The notes under the pieces are model-generated. The model made no database searches. It was given only the letters and a program-made list of their open reading frames with translations, and was not told the DNA's origin. The position numbers and the translations under genes were made by a program. Below are positions 15,930 through 23,950 of a DNA stretch of 64,000 nucleotides, in pieces. The first letter of the stretch is position 1. Every line of letters starts with the position of its first letter. Source of the DNA: Chryseobacterium ureilyticum (GTDB lineage: Bacteria > Bacteroidota > Bacteroidia > Flavobacteriales > Weeksellaceae). Where the stretch lies: positions 1 through 64,000 of the forward strand of contig NZ_FTOL01000015.1 of assembly GCF_900156735.1 (NCBI RefSeq), given 5' to 3'.

Positions 15930-16175
15930 ATGAATATACTTAAAATCATAGCATGGATATTTGTCGGATCCATCGCGGCATTAATTATTTCTTTTGCTTT
16001 AATGAGAGGTTGTGAAGTGAAAACAGAGGGTTTAAACTTATTTCCGGTTGAAAGCTTTACATCGAAACTATGTTCTATAGGAAAGACCCTTAAAAATTTA
16101 TCTACATTGGGGTTTTTAACGGGAGCAGTTTTGTTTTTTGTTTTTTATGTTAATGAAAAAAATAACTTCTATTGA
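15930..16175 (+). CDS. Small two-span membrane protein, 81 aa (holin candidate, weak)
   Basis: Two hydrophobic segments, about 5-25 (IIAWIFVGSIAALIISFALM) and 58-74 (LGFLTGAVLFFVFYV), with basic residues between and after. Size and topology would fit a small holin, but it is 9 kb from the endolysin and nothing else supports that. It is followed by a strong terminator. Confidence 0.55.
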   Translation: MNILKIIAWIFVGSIAALIISFALMRGCEVKTEGLNLFPVESFTSKLCSIGKTLKNLSTLGFLTGAVLFFVFYVNEKNNFY

Positions 16176-16227
16176 AAATTTTTTTTCTATTCTGCATAAA
16201 TTCAAACAGAAATCTCTTTAAAAAATA

Positions 16228-16254
16228 AAACCCGCAGATTAAGCGGGTTTTTTA
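16228..16254. terminator. Bidirectional terminator between middle operon and head operon
   Basis: AAACCCGC (16228-16235) pairs with GCGGGTTT (16243-16250), followed by T on the plus strand and by TTTTATTTTTT on the minus strand. It can end the rightward early/middle transcript and the leftward head-gene transcript. Confidence 0.8.
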
Positions 16255-16272
16255 ATGCACATTAACGCCAGC

Positions 16273-16303
16273 TTGACTGGCTTTTTCCTTGATTGTACCT
16301 TTG
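16273..16303 (+). promoter_or_regulatory. Consensus promoter for the 69-aa gene at 16309
   Basis: TTG (16273-16275), 20 bp, TACCTTTG (16296-16303), an exact TAnnTTTG. The ATG begins 5 bp after the -7 element, so the transcript would be leaderless or nearly so. The promoter reads against the 3' end of the head operon. Confidence 0.7.
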
Positions 16304-16308
16304 TCCCA

Positions 16309-16518
16309 ATGGCATATAACAGGAACAATTATATAAAGCGCGCAAAATATATTATATCGGTTTACAACCAATATAAGCACGCTGATGTTCCTGATACCCG
16401 AATTCTTAACAATTACTTTCCACAGCATAATATATTCATATCTTACCGTCAATGGATGAATATTAAAGGGATGGTATTCCCTACTCAGGAAACAGAACAA
16501 CAGCTTACTCTTTTTTAA
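16309..16518 (+). CDS. Small conserved-looking phage protein, 69 aa, on its own promoter
   Basis: The ATG at 16309 is preferred over 16255 because the promoter lies between them. The basic, aromatic-rich sequence (NNYIKRAKYIISVYNQYKH, then ISYRQWMNIKGM) matches a small protein I recall from several Bacteroidota Mu-like prophages; no function is known to me. Its 3' end overlaps the minus-strand tail-completion gene by 14 bp. A monocistronic gene on its own strong promoter at the junction of early and late blocks is where a Mor/C-like late activator would be expected, but no HTH is evident. Confidence 0.7.
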   Translation: MAYNRNNYIKRAKYIISVYNQYKHADVPDTRILNNYFPQHNIFISYRQWMNIKGMVFPTQETEQQLTLF

Positions 16519-17050
16519 GAGATCCTGAAAAGCTAAATGTAACTTCTTTTATATCCTCCTCAATTGGGGTATAGTCTTCATATTGCGTTGTGTATATTGA
16601 TTGCCTTACACGTAACCCGATATCATTATTATTTTGGCTTTTTACACTTTTCCTGCTTAATGGTGAGAAATAATCAAGGTGCCAGCTTTGCAGACATTTA
16701 TGGATTTTCTGTTCAATTTTAAGATAATCCAATCCTTTAATAATAACATTTTTGGGTGATTTATGCCACGTCTGGCTATACGTATCAAAAATTAGTTGAA
16801 AAGAGATTGGTACTTCTCCTATTTGACCTCCACCTGCAATGTCTGAATATTCTGAATCGGGAAAGTCAATGAGGATTGCAGGATATGACAAAGGTGGTTT
16901 TTCATTGTCTCCGGTTTGACCCAGTTGTCCCAAATCCTGATCTATATATGTAATTTCCGTAACCTCAGTTGAAATTCTATCATAAAGATCCATTAAAATT
17001 TGATGGAAGAAATATTTTGAATTTTCCTCTATATTTTGTAATGTTTCCAT
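16505..17050 (-). CDS. Putative tail completion/terminator protein, 181 aa
   Basis: The last gene of the minus-strand head operon, 2 bp after gpG. The sequence has SYPAILIDFPDSEYSD, a strand-rich centre (PISFQLIFDTYS) and KVTFSFSG-like end, the arrangement of Mu-type gp37/tail-terminator proteins that follow gpG. The assignment is from position and fold pattern only. Its 3' end overlaps a plus-strand gene. Confidence 0.55.
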   Translation of the reverse strand: METLQNIEENSKYFFHQILMDLYDRISTEVTEITYIDQDLGQLGQTGDNEKPPLSYPAILIDFPDSEYSDIAGGGQIGEVPISFQLIFDTYSQTWHKSPKNVIIKGLDYLKIEQKIHKCLQSWHLDYFSPLSRKSVKSQNNNDIGLRVRQSIYTTQYEDYTPIEEDIKEVTFSFSGSLKKE

Positions 17051-17052
17051 AT

Positions 17053-17580
17053 TTATTTATTCATTATTTTATCAATGTCTTTTGCTGTAGCTCGTAGAAT
17101 ATTTTTGTAAAGTGTAGGGCTTGGATTGTCTTCTGTTGGGATAAACTGTCTACGTGGAATATTAACATTTCTGTCATGAGCTTTTACTTTCCCTTGACCT
17201 GACTTCATTGTCATTGTCTGATTTCCGACTCTCGTTTTTTTATACTTATTCCGTGAGTGTGCTTTAACCTTTATTTTTCCTGAAAAACCTTCATTATGTA
17301 TTTTTGCATACTTCATAGGGTTTTTAATAGTGAATTGCCCTGGTTGAGTTGTGAAATAAGTTGCTGCCCGTAATTTTCCAGTCTTAACAAGAATAGTACT
17401 TCCACGTTTATTAGCTTTCCATGCTTTAAAGGTAGTTCCGCGATATCCCTGTTCCCTGAAATTATTATTGACAAATCGCATTGCAATTTTCCCCGCTTTA
17501 GACGGGAATTGAGTAATGGTATAATTTTTTAACTCTTTAGATTTTTTATTAAGTAATGAGGTAAATTGTGATATATCCAT
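17053..17580 (-). CDS. Phage virion morphogenesis protein (Mu gpG-like)
   Basis: 175 residues. The block GYRGTTFKAWKANKRGSTIL, then VKTGKLRAA, HNEGF and PRRQFI is the signature of the Mu gpG / phage_tail_S family, needed for head completion or head-tail joining. Many Lys and Arg. It lies downstream of gpF, separated by a 120-bp gap that holds a terminator and a putative antisense RNA. Confidence 0.85.
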   Translation of the reverse strand: MDISQFTSLLNKKSKELKNYTITQFPSKAGKIAMRFVNNNFREQGYRGTTFKAWKANKRGSTILVKTGKLRAATYFTTQPGQFTIKNPMKYAKIHNEGFSGKIKVKAHSRNKYKKTRVGNQTMTMKSGQGKVKAHDRNVNIPRRQFIPTEDNPSPTLYKNILRATAKDIDKIMNK

Positions 17581-17595
17581 AATTAAAAAATATTG

Positions 17596-17700
17596 TATAT
17601 TTGTACTGTCAATGTGAGTACCGGCTTTAAGCTTCCTAAACAGATGAGTTAAAGACCTTGTACATATTGATAGAAACGGACCTTTACGGTCCGTTTTTTT
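17596..17700 (+). ncRNA. Candidate small RNA antisense to the head operon
   Basis: The plus strand of the 120-bp gap between gpG and gpF has an exact -7 element TATATTTG (17596-17603) and, about 70 nt later, a strong terminator: AAACGGACC (17674-17682), 5-nt loop, GGTCCGTTT (17688-17696), T8. This would give an RNA of about 90 nt read against the head-gene transcript. No TTG lies at good spacing (the nearest is 27 bp upstream). The terminator also forms on the minus strand but lacks a T run there. No open frame longer than a few codons. Confidence 0.45.
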
Positions 17701-18848
17701 TATCTATGTAGTAAAATTCCTTTTCTGGCTTCTCCTAGCTTATTGAGTTCAGATTTATCACCCTTTTCAATTAAAAACATGGTTTCTCCTTTATTATCAC
17801 CATTGACAATAAGTTTTATAGTTCCATTTTCATAATACTTTAGATAGACTTTCGTATTATTATCTTTTGGGTTCATCCAGACTTCATCCGGATTCTTTAA
17901 AACATTGGCAACCTCTGTTGCATATTCATGTCTTTTATCCTCTTCTTTCCGGATAATATGTTCCTTAAAATAATCTGTGTTCCTTCCTTTTTTGTCCTGA
18001 TGACTTTCAAGAATAATATTGTTTCCCAGAACATCCTTTATGGCTATATCATCGCCATTTATTTTCTTCTGTTTCTCCCACCATTTTAGATAATCTTCCA
18101 TTGTAGTGGCAATATATTCCGGTAGCTGGTTGGTCCGGATCCGATCAATATCACGCATTCCATATTGTTCCCAGCTCAGGTTTGATTCCTTACCTTTTGA
18201 GTTTACAAAATATGGGTGGTTGTCTTTAAATATCAATTTTGATAGTCCGACATTGTTATCAAATGGGGTGTTTTTTATTTCCTGTTTTAAAACATTTCCT
18301 GCATCCCGGTCCGTTAATTTATTTTTAAAGTTTTCATCACCTGGTACAACAGAGCATCTACAGTTCCAACCATTAGGCGGATAGTTTCTAATCCAAAAGG
18401 GATCATTTTTGGGTGCTGTATGTTTATCAAGTGCAGCATGTGCAGGACGTACATGTCTATCACCAACAGTAGTGTATTCCAAAAGATCATCAGGAGCATA
18501 GCGGTCCCATTGATCTGCCATAATAGATGAATAATAGGCATTTTCATATTCTACCTCCAGATATCTCTTGTTGAATACTTCCCCTGTATTGGCTATTTTT
18601 TTTATGAAAGAACCTTTACTAAGAGTATTCCCATCATCCCCAATCATCATATCTCTATAGTACATCATCTGTGTGAAAGACTTTGCCGCCGAAAACGCAT
18701 AGATATTTTGTTTTAATTTTTCTGCAAGATGTCTGGTATCATTATCATAATAAACACTTGTGTCCAAGCCTTTTTCAAGGGCTTCAATTAATTTTTTAGC
18801 AGTTTCGAGGTGGAGATTTGCATTAATGAGAATGTCTTTGTTTTCCAA
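17700..18848 (-). CDS. Mu gpF-like minor head protein, probably made by -1 frameshift from the portal gene
   Basis: The head-morphogenesis signature is clear: a helical region, then RHVRPAHAALDK and PFWIRNYPPNGWNCRCSVV at about 138-170, and a C-terminal toxin-like or barrel domain with LKYYENGTIKLIV. The only conventional start is TTG 18848. However, the frame stays open 46 codons further, to 18986, carrying a CETCGG Cys pair and coding-like sequence (DLYSNQ, DDIYREIAREL) without any ATG or GTG. That frame is -1 relative to the portal gene and is entered at a slippery site. I therefore think the real product is a portal-gpF fusion of about 874 residues, with a TTG-initiated free form as an alternative. 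Confidence 0.85.
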   Translation of the reverse strand: MENKDILINANLHLETAKKLIEALEKGLDTSVYYDNDTRHLAEKLKQNIYAFSAAKSFTQMMYYRDMMIGDDGNTLSKGSFIKKIANTGEVFNKRYLEVEYENAYYSSIMADQWDRYAPDDLLEYTTVGDRHVRPAHAALDKHTAPKNDPFWIRNYPPNGWNCRCSVVPGDENFKNKLTDRDAGNVLKQEIKNTPFDNNVGLSKLIFKDNHPYFVNSKGKESNLSWEQYGMRDIDRIRTNQLPEYIATTMEDYLKWWEKQKKINGDDIAIKDVLGNNIILESHQDKKGRNTDYFKEHIIRKEEDKRHEYATEVANVLKNPDEVWMNPKDNNTKVYLKYYENGTIKLIVNGDNKGETMFLIEKGDKSELNKLGEARKGILLHR

Positions 18849-18961
18849 TAGTTCCCTTGCAATTTCTCTATAGATATCATCCCAGTTATTATCAAGATCA
18901 GCAAGATTCTCGATGATACCACCACATGTCTCGCATTGATTGCTGTATAGGTCATTTAGCT

Positions 18962-18992
18962 GCCCGACTATTGTCGGGCGGGGTCGAAAAAA
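18962..18992 (-). promoter_or_regulatory. Programmed -1 ribosomal frameshift signal (portal to gpF)
   Basis: On the minus strand the slippery heptamer T TTT TTC (18992-18986) is in the portal frame at codons 445-446. A 6-nt spacer GACCCC follows, then a hairpin GCCCGAC (18979-18973), loop AATA, GTCGGGC (18968-18962). The portal stop TAG lies in the loop and stem (18970-18968). Heptamer, spacing and GC-rich stem fit the standard signal, and the gpF frame is exactly -1. Confidence 0.7.
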
Positions 18993-20323
18993 TCGGCTAA
19001 CTGTTTTAAAAATTTATCCAATAATTTAGGCTTTGAAAAATCAGTGAGGTTTTCCGGATCCTCATCCTCGTTATTTTTCTTATTTTTTGGTGTTGGTTCT
19101 TCCGGAACTTCTTCCACATTTTTTTTAGTCATTGGATTGAATGATTGTCTTTCATCCATTTTCTTCCGGAGTTCTTCATAGTTGTCAGGCTTGGGGATTG
19201 AATAAGTCTCATACCAATAATCATCAGCAATGGGGATGATCTTTGATAATTCAAGATCAATCTCCATACGGCTTTTCAATTTTGCTAAATTCGCCTCCAG
19301 CTCATAGGCGAACTTTCCGCCATCTACCTGATAACCGTATGATCTAAGGATTGTTAATAACTTCTCTGAATTCAGATAGTTTTCTACCATAATTAAATCA
19401 GAAGCTGTTAATTCATCCTGTTGCTCTCCATGCTCTTTAGCCTGAGCATATCCGGAACCTTTTGAACTGGAAGTGGTTTCTGTATTACCAAGAATACGGA
19501 TTGCCATTTCCTCATTACAGGCATCTTTGAAAGCTTGTTGAAGCTTACCATCTCCATTGCTTTGCTTTCCATCAAGCATCTGGAATGATGCTTGTTTAGG
19601 AATCATCATGGAAAGTGAGTTTCCGGACTTGTCAAGAATTTCTTTCAGCTCCTTTTTAGTCTGGGTATCATAGGCATCATATTCGATAATTCGTACAGGC
19701 TGACCAAATATTTCCACATATTGCGCCCAGTCTCCAAAATTTCCACGCTTGTAGATGGCATACATGGAACAGGCCAAAAGTTTACCAAGGTCATTTTTCT
19801 TACCGATTATCCATACAAAAGGAAGATCCTCTATTTTGTAACCACTTTCGGCGCTTACTCCATATTGACTCTTTGTAATTATGCCTTTTTCCGGTTTAAT
19901 GTGTTTTCTCGGTATTTCTTCCCATTCAAGTTTTTTACCGATTTTAAATTCAATCCCGGAAACGCCCCAAAACACAGATTCCATAATTTTACGGATGATT
20001 TCACGGCCTTCATTGGAACGCATAAGTTTGGTGATTTCTTCTACTTCCTTACCTTCCTTATCGTAGAATTTCAATTTTTTGTTAAGTACAAAATCAATTC
20101 TCTTATCAATAATCCCAGATAAATATCCGTCCATTGTATAGACATCATGATACAGGTCATACAATAAAGTCCTGTTTGGAAAATGTACCTGTTCAGCCGA
20201 GGTTACAGCATTTTTTAATGACTGTATATCTTTACGTCCTCTATCTGGTGAAACGATGGTTAAATCATGTATTAAATACATGGGTGCGATGCCTTGTGGT
20301 GTAGCTGATTGTTTATTTTCCAT
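18968..20323 (-). CDS. Portal protein (DUF935, Mu gp29-like)
   Basis: 451 residues. DUF935 features are visible: DRGRKDIQSLKNAV near the N-terminus, MDGYLSGIIDKRIDFVLNKK at about 68-87, GKLLACSMYAIYKRGNFGDWAQY with FGQPVRI near 190-225, and RILGNTETTSSSKGSGYAQAKEH near 285-307. It forms the 12-mer vertex ring for DNA entry and tail joining. The C-terminus is acidic and Lys-rich, ending FFDPARQ. The start overlaps the stop of the gene before it by one base. The end holds the frameshift signal into gpF. Confidence 0.93.
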   Translation of the reverse strand: MENKQSATPQGIAPMYLIHDLTIVSPDRGRKDIQSLKNAVTSAEQVHFPNRTLLYDLYHDVYTMDGYLSGIIDKRIDFVLNKKLKFYDKEGKEVEEITKLMRSNEGREIIRKIMESVFWGVSGIEFKIGKKLEWEEIPRKHIKPEKGIITKSQYGVSAESGYKIEDLPFVWIIGKKNDLGKLLACSMYAIYKRGNFGDWAQYVEIFGQPVRIIEYDAYDTQTKKELKEILDKSGNSLSMMIPKQASFQMLDGKQSNGDGKLQQAFKDACNEEMAIRILGNTETTSSSKGSGYAQAKEHGEQQDELTASDLIMVENYLNSEKLLTILRSYGYQVDGGKFAYELEANLAKLKSRMEIDLELSKIIPIADDYWYETYSIPKPDNYEELRKKMDERQSFNPMTKKNVEEVPEEPTPKNKKNNEDEDPENLTDFSKPKLLDKFLKQLADFFDPARQ

Positions 20324-20781
20324 TAAAATCTGTTTACTCGTTTTGTTGTAGAAGTCCAGTATACTTCATTATTTTGTTTGCTTTCATCCTCTGGGGTTTC
20401 CGGATCATCTTCTTTGTAGGGCCAATCCGGATTAATTTTCCCGTTTCTGATTTCATACAGCCACCCAGGTTCCTCTTTAGTTCCAATCATCATCATATAA
20501 TCATCCCTGAACAGTTGCATCTGTACATTGGGATTTGCTTTTTTTACAAGGAAATAAGCAGCAATGATTTTAATGCACTTTTTTAAACTTTCATCCTGCA
20601 CGGTTGGTGCAGTTGTAACTGTACCAAAAAGAGCATTTAAATTGTATTTAAATAAAAAACCTTTGGCAAAATCTTCCGCTGCCTTTATCTGTGTTTTTTG
20701 TTCCTCTTCCGAGGTTCTTGTAATTTCTTCAATAACTTCCGGATATAGTTCCGTTTCTAAATCTTTGGTTGTAACTAACAT
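20323..20781 (-). CDS. Mu gp36/DUF1320-like head-tail adaptor
   Basis: 152 residues from ATG 20781; a longer frame to 20826 overlaps terL. It begins MLVTTKDLETELYPEVIEEI and has a helix-rich middle with AAYFLVKKANPNVQMQLFRDDY, typical of the DUF1320 gp36-type protein next to the portal gene. Role in head completion is inferred from family and position. Confidence 0.7.
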   Translation of the reverse strand: MLVTTKDLETELYPEVIEEITRTSEEEQKTQIKAAEDFAKGFLFKYNLNALFGTVTTAPTVQDESLKKCIKIIAAYFLVKKANPNVQMQLFRDDYMMMIGTKEEPGWLYEIRNGKINPDWPYKEDDPETPEDESKQNNEVYWTSTTKRVNRF

Positions 20782-20785
20782 AATT

Positions 20786-22336
20786 TTAAAGTCTGTGTTT
20801 ACTTGGTTGTCTTGCCCACATATCAATTCCTCCGGCTTCTTCTGCTTGTTTTTTATCTCTTATTTTTACAACTCCCCCCTCTACCATATCGGGTCCGTCA
20901 AGAGCTTTTGATCTTGGATTGGCATTTGTGAACTGCTTTTTAAGCCTTATCATATGGGGGTTATCTTTTTCTTTTGCATTAAAAGTCAGATGCTCCAAAC
21001 GAATTAGAGCCTCTAAATTCCCCTCAATCCTTGTCCACTTGTGAGGTTTATCCCTGTCATCGGGAGTAATGGGAAGATTAATATTTTCATCTTCCTGTTT
21101 TTTAAATACAGATGGAAGTAAGATCCCTTGATAGTGTGGGTTTTGCAGGGTATTATTTTCAACATAAATTACAATAGGATCAACCCCTGCTTTCAGACAT
21201 ATTTTATAAGCTTCAAAGAGATAATCAACAAATTTTGCATTAGTCATTTGGTCAAGCCATGCTTTATAAACCTGATATTTTAATCCTATATTGGCAATAA
21301 TCCCAATGGCTTTATTTGATGATTTTTTGCTCTCAGAGTCGCTGGGTGCTGGATCGGCATAAATAACAACATGATTACAATATCTTAATCTGAATGCTTC
21401 TGTATCTACAAGGTTTTTGAAAGTTTTCCCACCATCCATCGGGTTATTATTGTATTCCTTTTCCCACGCTTCATAATTGATTGTCTCCTTTACTCTATCA
21501 ATAGCCTCTTCAGAGTTTTTCTGAGGCCATGAAGACAGACCATTTTCATCACGAATATTGATGATCTCCCAATCTCCACCTTTTATGGATTTCGCTATTG
21601 CTCCTAGTTCGGTAATACAGCAATAATCAGCTATAATATTTCCACAGGCTATTAGTAAAAGACCGCGTGAAATCGAACGTGTTGGGATAAGGGCCTCATT
21701 AATCCATTTTACTTTCTTTTCGATCAGTTCCGGATTCAGACATTCAGCATCAGTATCAATATCATCTATAATGATAACATCCGGACGGATCTCATTGTTA
21801 CGGGTTCCCCTTGGAGATTGTCCAGCTCCCAAAGCTCGGAAGGCAACCCCCCCCCGCGTTGTGAATTCTCCATCCTCCCACGATCCTATTTTTTTTTGTA
21901 TTCCATAATCCTCAATAATTCTATTATTTCGTTCCAAAATTGCCTTATAAGGCATTAGCAAACGATTTGCATTATCATAGGAGTTTGAAACTAAAAGGAT
22001 GTTTTTTTTCTTTCCCGTTAAAGCCAATTTTAAAACCTCCATCATGGTCCTTCCAGACTTGGAAAGCTCCCTAGCCCATGAGCGTACCAAATAATATTCG
22101 GCATTTTTCATGACCTTTTTTGTAGAGGCTTTATGGAAGTCAGCAGGTTCGGACGTGTAGAAGTTCGGGAAATAGTATTTAAACCATTCCTCGTCATTTT
22201 CTTCCAGCCGTTTGATTCTTTTTAGCTTATCAACCGTGGACTCCGTTAAATCAATAGGTGTTGCCTGGTTAATGTTTTCTCCAAAATCTTTCCATTCTGC
22301 CAGCCACTCCTTATCAGTCTTTTTCCTTTTAGCCAT
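20786..22336 (-). CDS. Terminase large subunit (Mu gp28-like)
   Basis: 516 residues. The ATPase half has a Walker A-like segment ELSKSGRTMM (about 90-99), a strand ILLVSNS and Walker B VIIIDDIDTD (about 187-196). The nuclease half shows VVIYADPAPS (about 326), an acidic VIYVEN (about 390) and a late ALDGPDMVEGG (about 484-494), the three metal-binding positions. It packages headfuls of DNA including flanking host DNA in Mu-like phages. It overlaps the small subunit gene by 8 bp. A G9 run (21847-21855 on the opposite strand as C9) lies in the coding region but the frame is intact. Confidence 0.92.
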   Translation of the reverse strand: MAKRKKTDKEWLAEWKDFGENINQATPIDLTESTVDKLKRIKRLEENDEEWFKYYFPNFYTSEPADFHKASTKKVMKNAEYYLVRSWARELSKSGRTMMEVLKLALTGKKKNILLVSNSYDNANRLLMPYKAILERNNRIIEDYGIQKKIGSWEDGEFTTRGGVAFRALGAGQSPRGTRNNEIRPDVIIIDDIDTDAECLNPELIEKKVKWINEALIPTRSISRGLLLIACGNIIADYCCITELGAIAKSIKGGDWEIINIRDENGLSSWPQKNSEEAIDRVKETINYEAWEKEYNNNPMDGGKTFKNLVDTEAFRLRYCNHVVIYADPAPSDSESKKSSNKAIGIIANIGLKYQVYKAWLDQMTNAKFVDYLFEAYKICLKAGVDPIVIYVENNTLQNPHYQGILLPSVFKKQEDENINLPITPDDRDKPHKWTRIEGNLEALIRLEHLTFNAKEKDNPHMIRLKKQFTNANPRSKALDGPDMVEGGVVKIRDKKQAEEAGGIDMWARQPSKHRL

Positions 22337-22811
22337 TTTTTAAGTTGCTAGTTATATATTCGTCAAAGTATCCTGTGAACATTTTAGCATCATCCAGATT
22401 GATTTTCTGAATAAAAAGAATCATCCGTTTCCCGGTTTGAATTATTTCCCCTAATCCTATTTCACGTTCCAATCTTTGAATGTTTGAAGTGATTTTACTG
22501 ATGGTATCAGCCTCAGCATTGGTGGGAATATTTTTTGGTGGTCTTTGGATAGGTTTACCATTAACAAGTATTTCCGGGCGGTTAGCGATATCCATATTGA
22601 TTGCTTCCAATTGATTGTAAAAATGAACCAATTGACTTTCGCGGGTATTTAAAAGGCTTTTTCTAAGATCATCCCAATTATCCTCTTTACACCATTTTCC
22701 GACCGTCTTTTCAGTGACTTTTACACGTTCAGCCACTTCTTTTAGGGTTATCATTTCACCCACATAAAGAAGTCTTGCATGTTCCCGTTGTTGTGTCTTA
22801 CTTACTGCCAT
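22329..22811 (-). CDS. Terminase small subunit-like protein (Mu gp27-type)
   Basis: 160 residues. An N-terminal helix-turn-helix (ITLKEVAERVKVTEKTVGKW, about 22-41) followed by W-x-x-L and long helices is the usual layout of DNA-recognition terminase subunits. It is the first gene of the minus-strand head operon, with the 8-bp overlap to terL. The region upstream is a 144-bp divergent promoter space shared with the protease/scaffold gene. Confidence 0.8.
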   Translation of the reverse strand: MAVSKTQQREHARLLYVGEMITLKEVAERVKVTEKTVGKWCKEDNWDDLRKSLLNTRESQLVHFYNQLEAINMDIANRPEILVNGKPIQRPPKNIPTNAEADTISKITSNIQRLEREIGLGEIIQTGKRMILFIQKINLDDAKMFTGYFDEYITSNLKNG

Positions 22812-22955
22812 TTTATAGTTTTTCTCGATACAAAATTGAGATGAAACCGCCTTTTAATGAAATAGTTATGCAATCCTTGCGCTCTTATTTTCAAAGCGTT
22901 GCGGATTTTAAAATCTTTGTACTCACAAAAGTTTAGAACATAATATTTGAAGCCT

Positions 22956-23948
22956 ATGAGTGATAAGTTTAAGAAGATAGATAAGGAGTTCTGTGTAACA
23001 GATAATTCTGTTAATGTTTACAAATACAGATGTCTATCAGAGGGTCTGCAATTAGATGAAGTAAAACGAAACCCGATAGGCTATTTTTTGCATGGAACAG
23101 AAGAGTTTCCCCGTGAAATGGGTGTTTTGGTTCGTTGGGAAGACTTCAGGGTAGATGGTGACAAAGTGTATGCAAAACCATGTATTAACTTATCTCACCC
23201 CAGAGGACAAAGAACAGTTGATGAAATAGAAGGAGGATTTTTAAATGCTGCTTCTGTTGGTAAAATTACTGTTCTGGATGCATCCAGTGATAAAAGTCTA
23301 ATGCTTTCCGGACAGGAAAGACCGACAGTTACAAAATGGTTTCCTCGTGAAATTTCATTGGTTGATATTCCGGGCAATTACAATGCACTTTCCAATCTAT
23401 ATGATGCAGAAAATAACGAATTAAGCTTGGTCGATTTTGAAAAAATAACATTCTTAAATATGAGTAATAATACCTTAGATGCGGCAAAAATCTTAACCGC
23501 TCTTAATTTGAAAGCAGGAGACGAAGGCGAAGTAGTTACTGCGATCAATAACCTTGTAGACAAGGCTAATAAATCAGATGAATATAAAACTGATTTAGAT
23601 ACCAAAACGAAAGAATTGAAGGATCTAAAAGACGAAACTGTAAAGAAGCAAGTTGAAGACCTTATCGACAAAGGAAAGACTGATAAAAAGCTAACCAATG
23701 AAGTAGCTGCTATTCTATCAAAATCCTACGCTACCAATCCGGAAGATTTAAAAGCCCTTATTGACACAATGCCTGCTCAGGTATCAGTAACCAATGGTAT
23801 TAAAGACGGAGACCCGGAACTCAAAAAATTTGAAGGCAAATCATGGGATGATCTCTATGCCTCGGAAGAGTTAGAAACCGTTAGAAAAAAGTTTCCGGAA
23901 CTGTACACCAAATTAAAAGACGAAAAATATCCTAATCTAAAAGATTAA
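22956..23948 (+). CDS. Head protease/scaffold fusion (Mu gpI-like)
   Basis: 330 residues from ATG 22956 (a TTG 9 bp upstream is less likely). Residues about 20-150 look like a prohead protease domain (NPIGYFLHGTEEFPREMG, PCINLSHPRGQRT, GGFLNAASVG, REISLVDIPGN). Residues from about 165 are scaffold-like: a Lys/Asp-rich coiled coil of about 90 residues and an acidic C-terminus. The protease would mature the capsid and cut the scaffold. It is first in the plus-strand late operon, 2 bp before the capsid gene. Confidence 0.8.
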   Translation: MSDKFKKIDKEFCVTDNSVNVYKYRCLSEGLQLDEVKRNPIGYFLHGTEEFPREMGVLVRWEDFRVDGDKVYAKPCINLSHPRGQRTVDEIEGGFLNAASVGKITVLDASSDKSLMLSGQERPTVTKWFPREISLVDIPGNYNALSNLYDAENNELSLVDFEKITFLNMSNNTLDAAKILTALNLKAGDEGEVVTAINNLVDKANKSDEYKTDLDTKTKELKDLKDETVKKQVEDLIDKGKTDKKLTNEVAAILSKSYATNPEDLKALIDTMPAQVSVTNGIKDGDPELKKFEGKSWDDLYASEELETVRKKFPELYTKLKDEKYPNLKD

Positions 23949-23950
23949 TT

